NCBI RefSeq assembly: GCF_002964605.1
Contig: NZ_PQDH01000009.1
Span: forward strand, 124,001 to 188,000
Direction: 5' to 3'
Length of the DNA stretch: 64,000 bases
DNA from: Vallitalea okinawensis
GTDB lineage: Bacteria; Bacillota; Clostridia; Lachnospirales; PQDH01
How positions within the stretch are numbered: the stretch's first letter is position 1; each line of letters starts with the position of its first letter. Under the pieces are notes generated by a model. The model was given only the letters and a program-made list of their open reading frames with translations. It was not told where the DNA came from and ran no database searches. A program made the translations under genes and the position numbers. Of the stretch, positions 45,966-54,897 are shown one piece after another.

Positions 45966-46562
45966 TTATCCTTCGTAAGCTACTATTTCAAGTTTTTTTA
46001 TGACAACGTCTTCAACTGGTTTATCTTGTACACCAGTTTTAACGTTAGCAATTGCATCGACGATGTCCATACCTTCAAATACTTGACCAAATACAGAATG
46101 TCTGAAGTCTAACCATGGTGTACCACCATGCTCTTTGTAGGCTTCGACTGCTTCATCTGGGAAACTAGCACCTTTTAATTGTCCTAGCATTTGTTCTTCT
46201 ACGCTATCTTTTTGAACGATGAAGAATTGACTGCCATTTGTGTTAGGACCACTATTTGCCATGGATAATGCTCCTCTGAAGTTGAGTACTTCTTCGCTGA
46301 ACTCATCTGGGAATGCTTTACCCCAAATACTTTCGCCACCCATACCTGTTCCTGTTGGGTCTCCACCTTGAAGCATGAAGTCTTTGATAATACGGTGGAA
46401 GATTAAACCGTTATAGTAACCGTTTTTTACATGTGTTTTGAAGTTTTCTACTGTCTTTGGTGCTTGCTCTTCAAAGAGACGAATTTTTAATGTACCATGA
46501 TTAGTTGTCATGATTGCGATTTCTTCACCTTGTGCAGGTTTTTCAAATTGTATAAAACCCAT
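45966..46562 (-). CDS. Peptidyl-prolyl isomerase, cyclophilin type, cytosolic
   Basis: A 198-residue cyclophilin without signal peptide, beginning [20 protein letters not shown]. The catalytic segment [19 protein letters not shown] and [16 protein letters not shown] are intact. It shares order and most residues with the lipoprotein copy 46 bp downstream, so one copy works inside the cell and one outside. The ATG follows AGGAGG. The leaders of both genes contain a similar sequence (GAATCAT, GATATAAATA), a trace of the duplication. Confidence 0.94.
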   Translation of the reverse strand: MGFIQFEKPAQGEEIAIMTTNHGTLKIRLFEEQAPKTVENFKTHVKNGYYNGLIFHRIIKDFMLQGGDPTGTGMGGESIWGKAFPDEFSEEVLNFRGALSMANSGPNTNGSQFFIVQKDSVEEQMLGQLKGASFPDEAVEAYKEHGGTPWLDFRHSVFGQVFEGMDIVDAIANVKTGVQDKPVEDVVIKKLEIVAYEG

Positions 46563-46699
46563 TCTTTTACCTCCTAAATTTCACTTCATATGATCGCGTT
46601 ATTTATATCATATGATTCACCTTATTTATTATACATGTTTATGAAAGATAAGGAAATGACTAAATTGTAAAATAACCTTTAAATAAATTGCACACGGTC

Positions 46700-46802
46700 A
46701 AGCATGTAAGGCATTCTATTCGCCAGCTAGGAAGACGTCCATGTCTTTATAGCTGGGCTCGCCATCCTTGGCTCGCTGCTCTATAGAATACCTTACATGC
46801 TT
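46700..46802 (+). repeat. Structured intergenic repeat, copy C
   Basis: A 103-bp element. Closing stem AAGCATGTAAGG (46700-46711) with CCTTACATGCTT (46791-46802), TTCTAT/ATAGAA, first hairpin basal stem CCAGCTA/TAGCTGG with AAGAC/GTCTT and loop GTCCAT, second hairpin GCTCGCC/GGCTCGC with loop ATCCTT. Flanks GGTC and TTCGGT match copy B. It lies 114 bp beyond the stop of the binding-protein gene. Confidence 0.85.
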
Positions 46803-46862
46803 TCGGTGTTGGGTGATTGAGTTAAATATTCTATTTTAAAATTTAGTTGGGAAAAGAGAAGA

Positions 46863-46891
46863 GGATGATAAGTATTTTATACCTATCATCC
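46863..46891 (-). terminator. Terminator-like hairpin after the second binding-protein gene
   Basis: GGATGATA (46863-46870) and TATCATCC (46884-46891) enclose GTAT/ATAC; the following minus-strand bases are pyrimidine-rich rather than a pure T run. Confidence 0.6.
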
Positions 46892-46915
46892 CCATAACTA
46901 TATTTGTATTAGCTA

Positions 46916-48445
46916 TTATTTTAAACTATCGTAGATCTTTTGTACTTCTGCTAGGACTTGGTCGCCGCCTTGGTCTCTCCATTCTTCGCTAAGGCTTGTG
47001 ATGCCTTCGTCGATGGTTACTTCTCCTGTTAGCATCATGATGAATTTTTCGTTGTAGATTTCGTCCAATAGACCTTTGAATTCGATTTCGGATTCTGTTT
47101 TGAGTGGTACAAGGTTGCCCATTTGGTATTGGGATGCGAAGTCTACGGAGTCTAAGGCTCTTTCTCTGTTAGGTTCGATTTGTGGTAGATAATTGGAAGC
47201 TAGTGGCCATGTCACTGTACCCCATGCTAGGAAATGGGACCAACCGTTTGAGGCAAAGTTATCTTTTTCACGTTCTTCTAGGTTATAGTTAATGGTGTCA
47301 CCATCTTTTGTATAGTGAACGCCTTCTATACCTAATGTTAATAGATCTCTGCCTTCTGGTGATACAAGTAATTCAATAAAAGCTGCTGCTTTTTCTGGTT
47401 GTTCACAAGCTGCTGTAATAGCTGTCAGCATACCACTCTTTCCTTCTCCTGCAAAACCACGATTACCTTCTGGACCCGCTGGTGGTGCGATGTACGTTAA
47501 CTTACCATTAGGATCAACTTTTTGTAAGTTACCTTCATGACGAGATACATGACGGTATAATGGTAAATCAACAACTGCTACCTTACCTTGGTACCATTTT
47601 TCTTCTTTCATCTTGTTATCATTTAACATGAACTCTTTATCAATAAGATCTTCATCCCATAAAGTCTTTAAGTACTCCATACCAAGTTTGAAAGATGGGT
47701 CTTCAAATTTAGGGATAACATTACTATCAACATCTAATGACCAATCTGCATATTCTAATCCGTAAGCATGGAATACCCAGGCAAAGTTACCGATTGGTTT
47801 TGCTCCACTAATACCGTATGTATCTTTATCCGCTCTAAACTTAAGTAACATATCATGGAATTCATCTAATGTCTGTGGTTCCTCAATACCTAGCTCTTCC
47901 ATCCAATCCCCTCTGACAACGATGTTTGAATTGGTAATGCCTTTTTGAGCGATGAAGGGATAGCCATAGTATTGACCATCAACAGCTGTCCATGATTCGC
48001 GTTCACATTGTTCTTTAACAGTTGGCATGATATCAAAGTAGTCATTGATAGGAAGGATAACACCATCTCTGATCCACTGACTCACTGCAGCATTGGGATA
48101 ACTGCTGTTAACGACGTCTGGAAGGTCACCAGATGCAATGGCAATATTAATCTTTTCGTAACCGCCCTCTGGTACACTTCTAAATTGGAAAGTAACGCCT
48201 AAACGCTCGCTCATTTCTTTAACAACTCTATCGTTGTCTGCATTGACACTCTTAGCCGCATCATCCCCTAAGAATAAAAAGGATAATTCATAAGGCTTTT
48301 CTTCACCCTTACTTTCACTCTTTGTATCGGATTTCTTCTCACTATTACTAGATGATGGTTGTTCATCATCACTAGCACATCCCCCGAAAATTCCCACGGT
48401 CAATACAAATACACATAAGATTGCTATTAGCTTTCTCATTGACAT
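46916..48445 (-). CDS. ABC transporter substrate-binding lipoprotein (LplA-like)
   Basis: A 509-residue extracytoplasmic binding protein of the large oligosaccharide class (LplA/LipO type). ATG 48445 follows GGGGAG; an upstream in-frame codon overlaps it. The signal peptide ends in lipobox FGGC. FRSVPEGGYEKINIAIASGD, GVILPINDYFDIMPTV and the C-terminal SLSEEWRDQGGDQVLAEVQ are usual features. The gene is last in the order permease, permease, binding protein, and the run is preceded by an AraC regulator and a sulfatase. The substrate may be a sulfated oligosaccharide, by context only. Confidence 0.92.
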   Translation of the reverse strand: MSMRKLIAILCVFVLTVGIFGGCASDDEQPSSSNSEKKSDTKSESKGEEKPYELSFLFLGDDAAKSVNADNDRVVKEMSERLGVTFQFRSVPEGGYEKINIAIASGDLPDVVNSSYPNAAVSQWIRDGVILPINDYFDIMPTVKEQCERESWTAVDGQYYGYPFIAQKGITNSNIVVRGDWMEELGIEEPQTLDEFHDMLLKFRADKDTYGISGAKPIGNFAWVFHAYGLEYADWSLDVDSNVIPKFEDPSFKLGMEYLKTLWDEDLIDKEFMLNDNKMKEEKWYQGKVAVVDLPLYRHVSRHEGNLQKVDPNGKLTYIAPPAGPEGNRGFAGEGKSGMLTAITAACEQPEKAAAFIELLVSPEGRDLLTLGIEGVHYTKDGDTINYNLEEREKDNFASNGWSHFLAWGTVTWPLASNYLPQIEPNRERALDSVDFASQYQMGNLVPLKTESEIEFKGLLDEIYNEKFIMMLTGEVTIDEGITSLSEEWRDQGGDQVLAEVQKIYDSLK

Positions 48446-48570
48446 ATGTAACTCCCCTTTCATTAATACCTTATTATGAACTTCATATCTATATCAAAAC
48501 CACCTGTCCTTCTTTTACATTATTATAGCATCATTAGCTATTTAAAGGACATGGTTTTGTTTTCTACAAC

Positions 48571-49437
48571 TTAACCTTTAACCGACCCTATCATAACCCC
48601 TTTAACGAAATACTTTTGGAAGAATGGATAAGTACTGATAATCGGGATAAGTGCTACCATAACAGCTGCCATTTTGATGGGCGTTCCTAAGAGGTAAGGG
48701 TCATCCCCTCCACTCATGCTACTGGCTTCATTTTCAAAAAGCATGGAGCGAAGAAAGAGTTGTAGAGGCCACTTCTCTCTATTAGTGATGTATAAAACTG
48801 CTTGAAAATAATCATTCCAATGGTATACCGCATAAAAGAGACTGATCGTTGCTATGGCTGGCATGGATAATGGAATAACGATCTTGAAAAGTACGCCTAT
48901 ATCCGTACAGCCATCAATAATAGCTGATTCTTCTATGCTCTTTGGTATTGACATGAAGAAATTCTTCATAATGATCAAGTTATAAGTAGATATAGCTGTT
49001 GGCATGATTAATGCCCATACGGTATTCATAATTCCTAGATTTTTAACAACCATGTAGGAAGGAATCAATCCACCACTAAAGAGCATGGTAAAAACGATAA
49101 GGAACATAATGATCTTGGTTCCTTTTAAGTCTTCTTTGGATAATACATATCCTGTTGTTATGGTTAGAAGCATATTGATGAGTGTTCCTACTACTGTAAT
49201 AAAAATGGTGACACCATAGGAAGACCATAACCCTTCCATTCTGAAAATGTATTTGTATGCCGTTAAATCCACTTCTGTAGGTAAGATATGATAATCTGTT
49301 GCTAGGTACCCCTCATAAGAACTGATGGAGGATACTAAGACTTCCCAGAAGGGATATAGTGTAGCTAATGCCAGTATGGTTAATACAATGACGTTAATGG
49401 TATTAAAGATTCTATTGCCAATGCTACGTTCTTTCAT
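48571..49437 (-). CDS. ABC transporter permease (LplC/YtcP type)
   Basis: A 288-residue permease with six transmembrane helices and the EAA loop IPKSIEESAIIDGCTDIGVL. The C-terminus KYFVKGVMIGSVKG is the hallmark ending of the LplC/YtcP class used for complex oligosaccharides. The ATG follows GGGGAGG by seven bases. It lies 15 bp after the partner permease and 125 bp before the binding-protein gene. No ATPase gene is nearby. Confidence 0.94.
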   Translation of the reverse strand: MKERSIGNRIFNTINVIVLTILALATLYPFWEVLVSSISSYEGYLATDYHILPTEVDLTAYKYIFRMEGLWSSYGVTIFITVVGTLINMLLTITTGYVLSKEDLKGTKIIMFLIVFTMLFSGGLIPSYMVVKNLGIMNTVWALIMPTAISTYNLIIMKNFFMSIPKSIEESAIIDGCTDIGVLFKIVIPLSMPAIATISLFYAVYHWNDYFQAVLYITNREKWPLQLFLRSMLFENEASSMSGGDDPYLLGTPIKMAAVMVALIPIISTYPFFQKYFVKGVMIGSVKG

Positions 49438-49452
49438 CTTTTTTCCTCCCCT

Positions 49453-50406
49453 CTAATAAATCCCTGGTTGTTCCATCATACGGGCTATTTTGTTAGCTGA
49501 TATTAAAAGTACAAAGTTAATGACAGACTTAAAGAGACCTATGGCTGTTGCCAAGCTGAACTTACCTTCTGATAAACCAAGTCGATAGACATAGGTATCA
49601 AGGATATCCGATACTCTATATACAGCTGGGTTGTATAGGACATAGATTTGTTCAAATCCTGCTTGCATTAAATTACCTATACGTAAGATTAACAAGACTA
49701 CAATGGTACCTTTAATGCATGGTAAGGTTATATGCCATATTCTTTGCCATCTATTAGCACCATCGATAACAGCTGCTTCATAGAGCTGGGTATCAACACC
49801 AGACAACGCTGCCATATAGATAACTGTATTCCAACCAAACCATTTATAGATGGCTGTCCATACGAGAGTCCATCTGAAGTATTCTGGGTCTGTTAAGAAA
49901 CCGATAGGTTCACCACCCAGTGCCACGATGATCATATTGACTATACCTGTTTCTGCTGAGAGAATGGTAACTAACATACCACCAAAGATGACCCAGGAAA
50001 TAAAATGAGGTAAATAGACAACTGTCTGAATAACTTTTTTAAATTTCATCTTGGATAGTTCATTAAGAAGTAATGCAACAATGATGGGTGCAGGGAAACC
50101 ACAAACTAACCTCATTAAACTGATGATGATAGTATTCTTAAATACTTGAAAGAACTTATTTAATGAAAATAGATACTCAAAGTGTTTGAATCCTGCCCAT
50201 GGACTACCGATGATACCCTTCATAATATTGAAGTCTTTGAATGCAATGGTAGCACCGTACATAGGTATGTAATGAAAAATAATATAATAGATGATACCTG
50301 GTACTAATAGTAGATATAAATAGCGATGAAACCATATGTAGGCTAATAATGATCGATTGCTTTTGGTCTTAGATGATTTTTTCTTTACCGTTGTTAAGCC
50401 ATTCAT
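49453..50406 (-). CDS. ABC transporter permease (LplB/YteP type)
   Basis: A 317-residue permease with a basic N-terminal tail, six transmembrane helices, an AIDGANRWQRIWHITLPCI loop (EAA motif, contact with the ATPase) and the LplB-type segments YIIFHYIPMYGATIAFKDFN and GFEQIYVLYNPAVY. The ATG follows AAGGGG. First gene of the transporter run; structured element D lies 52 bp upstream of the start, between it and the terminator of the AraC gene, so the transporter is probably transcribed separately from the regulator. Confidence 0.94.
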   Translation of the reverse strand: MNGLTTVKKKSSKTKSNRSLLAYIWFHRYLYLLLVPGIIYYIIFHYIPMYGATIAFKDFNIMKGIIGSPWAGFKHFEYLFSLNKFFQVFKNTIIISLMRLVCGFPAPIIVALLLNELSKMKFKKVIQTVVYLPHFISWVIFGGMLVTILSAETGIVNMIIVALGGEPIGFLTDPEYFRWTLVWTAIYKWFGWNTVIYMAALSGVDTQLYEAAVIDGANRWQRIWHITLPCIKGTIVVLLILRIGNLMQAGFEQIYVLYNPAVYRVSDILDTYVYRLGLSEGKFSLATAIGLFKSVINFVLLISANKIARMMEQPGIY

Positions 50407-50457
50407 ACTTATCCCCTTTCTTTAACTCCAAATGACGATTACCACTTTATACGGTCG

Positions 50458-50562
50458 AGTATATAAGGAATTCTATTACGCTGGCTGGAAAGACGTCCAT
50501 GTCTTAGACAGCCAGGTTCGCCATCCGTGGCTCACTGCTCCATAGAACACCTTACATACTCT
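50458..50562 (+). repeat. Structured intergenic repeat, copy D
   Basis: A 105-bp element. Closing stem GAGTATATAAGG (50458-50469) with CCTTACATACTC (50551-50562), one mismatch; TTCTAT/ATAGAA; first hairpin CTGGCTG/CAGCCAG with AAGAC/GTCTT and loop GTCCAT; second hairpin GTTCGCC/GGCTCAC with loop ATCCGT. The second hairpin has a T-A pair where the other copies have C-G. Unlike the others it lies close upstream of a gene start, and could be in the leader of the transporter mRNA. Confidence 0.85.
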
Positions 50563-50741
50563 CTGTATCGATTAGGCAAATTTTTGAATTGAAGTTACTG
50601 TAAATGTCAGAACGATGATTGCATGTGATGGTATTATTATAGATTTCATGACAGTTAGCTCTCAAGATTCTATTTATCTAATGGGGATTATATTGGCTTT
50701 TTTGATGGTATCATTTCTTATTATGCGTATAAAATCGTATC

Positions 50742-50781
50742 AAAAAGGGATTCTCTACGTGGTGTAGATGAATCCCTTTTT
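50742..50781 (-). terminator. Terminator of the AraC-family regulator gene
   Basis: AAAAAGGGATTC (50742-50753) and GAATCCCTTTTT (50770-50781) pair, with an inner CTAC/GTAG stem; the hairpin touches the stop codon at 50782. Confidence 0.88.
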
Positions 50782-53076
50782 CTATTCTTTCATTTTTTTT
50801 CTATATTCTGTTGGGGTCATGTTGTAGTATTTTTTGAATGCTCTGATGATGTTTTGCTTGTTTAAGTAGCCTGTCTTTTCTGCTATTTCCACGATGTTAT
50901 CTTTTGTTTCTATTAATAAGGTACTTGCCTTCTCGATGCGTATCTCATTCAGGTAGTTTAAGAAGGTGGTATTCATTTGATCTTTGAAGAGTTTACTGAA
51001 GTAGCTTCTACTTATATGAAACTCATCGCTGATGATATCCAATGTGAGAGGCTCTGTATAATGTTCCTGCATATATGCTTTAATCTGATTAATTAACTCA
51101 ACGTTTTGATTATCTTGTTTTTGGCTAATGAAATCTTGTAGGTTACTGATGGCTTGATTGAACCATTCTTTAATTTCTTCTAATGACCTCAGTTGCCCAA
51201 ATTCGGTATAGAGGTTTAAGTTAGAATGAAAGATGGTATCAATATCGCCATTGAGCTCTACTATTAAAGTAATGAGCTGGTTGATTAAACGCATAAGGAG
51301 GAAGTATTTATGCTGTACACTAATGGATTTACTTCTTAACAGTTCTTCTAGCATGGGTTCAACTTCAACCTGTTCACAGCTACTCTTTCCTTTTTTGATG
51401 CTGTAAAGAAGTTGTTTACTTTCCTTCTCGAACTTCTGTATGTCTTTGCTTCTTCTTTGAAGAAATTTATCTTCTCCGTGAGAGATTACATTTTCTCCTG
51501 CCACTAAACATTTATACTCTAGGTTTCTTTCTGCCTCTTTTAAGGAAAGACTAATATCCTCTATCGATTCATAATAGGACCCAATGCTTATAAATGTCTC
51601 ACATTGAACTTGTTGCTTGACTCTACTGCTGACTGCTTCAGCTACACTATGGCAAATATCTTCCATAGCCTTTTTCTCTGTTACCTGATCCAGATTAAGA
51701 ATCAGCACATAGTTATCAAGGCTAGTATCTATAACGATACCCTTTGTTACTTCTTGTATGCATTCCCCACAGAGTAACTTAATCTTATAACGTGTTAAGT
51801 TCTGCTCTTTAGCTGTTTTTCCTTGATTCATATGATTAATCTTTAAAACCATAGCAACATAACCTTGTAAAGTCATAGGAATATTGTAATAGTCAAAATC
51901 ATGGATAATGGTTGATTCATCTGTTACATTTCCGTTAATAAGACTTAGTAAAAAATATTCTTTTAAAATCAACTCATTCTGCTCGAATTGAAGTTTAATC
52001 TGTTCATTCTCTTTACAAAGACAATCAAAGGACCCCTTTATATACCCTAGCTCATTGAAGTCTTTATCCTTGTCCATATCCACCCCATCTTTTCGTAAAT
52101 CCAATATATCTTCTGTCAGTTTACGAATAGGGCTATAATATTTCTTTGAGACAAATAAAGCTAAAGCAATACCTAGCAAAAGACAAATAAAACAGATGGT
52201 TAGTGTAATTTTGATGACTATCAAAGCGTTTTTGAATACTTGATTATAAGGCATAATACTAATGTATTTCCAGCCATTATCTCCTTGTATAGAGGATACG
52301 AAGTTATTATCTCTACCATCTTTAACAATGAAACTACCTGTCTCTCCTTGTTGAATATGCTGGTTAATGGTCTTTAAACTTGATATAATCTGCTTATCAT
52401 CCTTAGAAAAAATAATATTATCATTATCATCAATAACATGAATGTTACCTAATTTTTCATTATTAATATTGATATAATCGTCATAGACTGCTTTCTGGTC
52501 AATATTAATGACCAGCATCCCTCTGGTATTAGTACTGCTTAATGGTAGACTCATGACTAAACTGATGACTTCGTTGGATACATGGGTCGTTTTATATAAT
52601 GTTCTACTTGATGTCCAGTAATAGAAGTTATCATCATTCATATTCGCTTCTATAAAACCTCTGTCACTGAATACATCTAAGTCCGTTATACCTATATCAG
52701 TTATGACTCGATTATTTGTCTCATCATAGATATAAATGGAATAGATATAATTAAAGATTTGTAGCCGATTTTCCAGTAGAGAAGTAATATTCTTTAATTG
52801 GTTGTAATTATCTTCAATGGACCAAGGTGCTAGTATAAGCCTTTCTATATCTTGGCTTACTGTAAGCTCTAATGCCATTTTAGATATCTCATCTAATATA
52901 ACGTCTGTCACCTGTTTGGTCTGATAGAGAACTTCCGTATTATAATCATAGGCATTTTGCTTTAAGGCACTGCTTATCAGATAGTAACTAAGAGCTCCCG
53001 TTGTTAGTGTAATGATGATCATTAAAATGAGTAGATTGAATAGTAATTTAAAATATAGACTCTTATTCTTTAACAT
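50782..53076 (-). CDS. Membrane-bound AraC-family regulator (YesS-like)
   Basis: A 764-residue one-component regulator. Transmembrane helices at about 9-34 and 285-310 flank an extracellular sensor region; a HAMP-like segment, a long cytosolic linker of about 300 residues, and a C-terminal AraC double helix-turn-helix (about 662-764: LTLDIISDEFHISRSYFSKL, ending FKKYYNMTPTEYRKKMKE) follow. It should sense a glycan or its binding protein outside and activate the neighbouring transporter and sulfatase genes directly. ATG 53076 follows GGGGGG. The sulfatase gene lies 149 bp upstream in the same direction. Confidence 0.92.
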   Translation of the reverse strand: MLKNKSLYFKLLFNLLILMIIITLTTGALSYYLISSALKQNAYDYNTEVLYQTKQVTDVILDEISKMALELTVSQDIERLILAPWSIEDNYNQLKNITSLLENRLQIFNYIYSIYIYDETNNRVITDIGITDLDVFSDRGFIEANMNDDNFYYWTSSRTLYKTTHVSNEVISLVMSLPLSSTNTRGMLVINIDQKAVYDDYININNEKLGNIHVIDDNDNIIFSKDDKQIISSLKTINQHIQQGETGSFIVKDGRDNNFVSSIQGDNGWKYISIMPYNQVFKNALIVIKITLTICFICLLLGIALALFVSKKYYSPIRKLTEDILDLRKDGVDMDKDKDFNELGYIKGSFDCLCKENEQIKLQFEQNELILKEYFLLSLINGNVTDESTIIHDFDYYNIPMTLQGYVAMVLKINHMNQGKTAKEQNLTRYKIKLLCGECIQEVTKGIVIDTSLDNYVLILNLDQVTEKKAMEDICHSVAEAVSSRVKQQVQCETFISIGSYYESIEDISLSLKEAERNLEYKCLVAGENVISHGEDKFLQRRSKDIQKFEKESKQLLYSIKKGKSSCEQVEVEPMLEELLRSKSISVQHKYFLLMRLINQLITLIVELNGDIDTIFHSNLNLYTEFGQLRSLEEIKEWFNQAISNLQDFISQKQDNQNVELINQIKAYMQEHYTEPLTLDIISDEFHISRSYFSKLFKDQMNTTFLNYLNEIRIEKASTLLIETKDNIVEIAEKTGYLNKQNIIRAFKKYYNMTPTEYRKKMKE

Positions 53077-53225
53077 TATAACCCCCCAATGGTTATTACT
53101 TGTTATTTTCTATTATACACCACATCCCATAACTGAACTAGAAAAAGCTATAAATACTGATTTGACAATATCTATAGCTTCTTTTCCATCTCATTTAAAT
53201 CTACTCTTAGAAATATAATTCCTTC

Positions 53226-54665
53226 CTATAAGAAAGTGTCTGTAGCACTTCCTAATTGATTGATTTGTCCATTCCCCGTAACAGGTTCATATCTTCCATC
53301 CATTGCTGGAATGGTATATTTCAAGAACCAGGTTCTTAATTGGTGTCTCAATTGTTGAAGCATATTCTCCTTACTGGTATCATCTATCAGATTGTTGTTT
53401 TCTTCAGGATCATTTACAAGATCATAAAGTTCATGAGGTCCATAGGGGTAACGATGAATGTATTTCCACTCTTTTGTACGGATCATACGAGCTGGACCGT
53501 ATTCATCATAGATGATTACTTCTTCATGATGATCTATACTCTTTCCATCTTCATCACCTAATAGATATGCAAAGCTCTTACCTGGTAACCCCTCACAGGA
53601 AGTCATGTCTAAACCTAAGTAATCCAATAGTGTAGGCATGATATCATAATGGCTTAGCATGGTTTCACAGGTGCTATTACCATTTTCTTTCTTTGGTAAG
53701 CTCATGATCATAGGTACCTTCACTGAGGAATCATAAAGATTTAATGGGAAAGTTCCATTGCCTTTGCCAAAAACACCATGATGTCCCATGTTCATACCGT
53801 TATCACTGGTGAAGATGATAAGTGTATTCTCTCTTATGTCGAGTTCATCCAACTTATCAAGTAACCTTCCTATCCCTCTATCCATTGCTGTAACTGCTGT
53901 ATAATACCCTCTTAAGGCTTCTTTTCTTTTCTCACCTCCTAAAGACTTAAAAGCATCAATGAGCCAAGGATGCTGAGGTACATTAGGAACTGAATCAAAG
54001 GCACAATCTTCATAAAGCTGCCAAACCTCATCTGGATGATTCTCTTTGTTCCATGGTGAATGAGGTGCTGTGTAGTGAACGCTTAAATAAAAGGGTTGGT
54101 TATTCTCCTTCTCCCTTTGTAAAAAGTTAAGAGCGTTATCCGTAATCATATCTGTTATGTACTTCTCACCATAGACAACTTCATTGTCTTTAATAATCTC
54201 TGATTGATAATAGTTACATCCACCCTTGGCTATGACTTCCCAGTAATCAAAACCTTTCTGTGGCGTGATGCTATCACCAAGATGCCATTTACCGCTGATA
54301 CCACAGGTGTAGCCTGCTTGTTTTAAGTAGTCTGTATAGGCTGGTTGTCCTTCCAAGTACTTCATGGGTACTGTTTCTTTTATCAACGCTCGATTCTTTT
54401 TCATGTCTTCCGATAAGTCTTCAAAGTTAATGTTCCCAGAACTGATCCAGTCGTGGACACCATGCTGAGATGGTATACGCCCTGTTAATATGGATGCTCT
54501 AGCAGGTGAGCATACTGGACAGGTGCAAAAATAGTTATTAAAAAGGATACCTTCTTTGGCTAATTGATCAAGATTGGGAGTTATGATTTCATCGTTACCT
54601 GCACACCCCATAGCCCAGGCTCCTTGATCATCGGATAAGATAAAGAGTATGTTGGGTTGCTTCAT
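53226..54665 (-). CDS. Sulfatase (Cys-type, formylglycine-dependent)
   Basis: A 479-residue alkaline-phosphatase-fold sulfatase. Metal ligands Asp12-Asp13 occur in FILSDDQGAWA; the signature CSPARASILTGR starts at Cys52, the residue converted to formylglycine; SGKWHLGDS, the HYTAPHSPW segment and TSDNGMNMGHHG complete the active site. There is no signal peptide, so it acts in the cytosol on imported sulfated sugars. Anaerobes need a radical-SAM maturase for the Cys conversion; none is in this window. Next to a regulator and an oligosaccharide transporter, it suggests use of a sulfated polysaccharide such as an algal or animal glycan. Confidence 0.94.
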   Translation of the reverse strand: MKQPNILFILSDDQGAWAMGCAGNDEIITPNLDQLAKEGILFNNYFCTCPVCSPARASILTGRIPSQHGVHDWISSGNINFEDLSEDMKKNRALIKETVPMKYLEGQPAYTDYLKQAGYTCGISGKWHLGDSITPQKGFDYWEVIAKGGCNYYQSEIIKDNEVVYGEKYITDMITDNALNFLQREKENNQPFYLSVHYTAPHSPWNKENHPDEVWQLYEDCAFDSVPNVPQHPWLIDAFKSLGGEKRKEALRGYYTAVTAMDRGIGRLLDKLDELDIRENTLIIFTSDNGMNMGHHGVFGKGNGTFPLNLYDSSVKVPMIMSLPKKENGNSTCETMLSHYDIMPTLLDYLGLDMTSCEGLPGKSFAYLLGDEDGKSIDHHEEVIIYDEYGPARMIRTKEWKYIHRYPYGPHELYDLVNDPEENNNLIDDTSKENMLQQLRHQLRTWFLKYTIPAMDGRYEPVTGNGQINQLGSATDTFL

Positions 54666-54709
54666 TCTGTCACTCCTTTGTATTATTTCAAAGTATCTAC
54701 CTTAATTTT

Positions 54710-54737
54710 ATTATAAATAAAGGCGTCTAGGATGCAA
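54710..54737 (-). promoter_or_regulatory. Promoter of the sulfatase gene
   Basis: TTGCAT (54737-54732), 16-nt spacer, TATAAT (54715-54710) on the minus strand. Confidence 0.65.
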
Positions 54738-54836
54738 GATTCAATTTTCTTTTTGGGTATCAATTTGTATAATACCTCTTATGTGATGGAAATGTGTTGG
54801 CACGTTTAACTCTTTATTACATATAGTTCCATTGTA

Positions 54837-54865
54837 TTGACCTTGGTACCTTTATTTAATATATT
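54837..54865 (+). promoter_or_regulatory. Promoter of the subtilase gene
   Basis: TTGACC (54837-54842), 17-nt spacer, TATATT (54860-54865), about 33 bp before the start codon; divergent from the sulfatase promoter. Confidence 0.7.
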
Positions 54866-54897
54866 GTTTATAGGATAACTGTTAGGAGGCGTTATTG

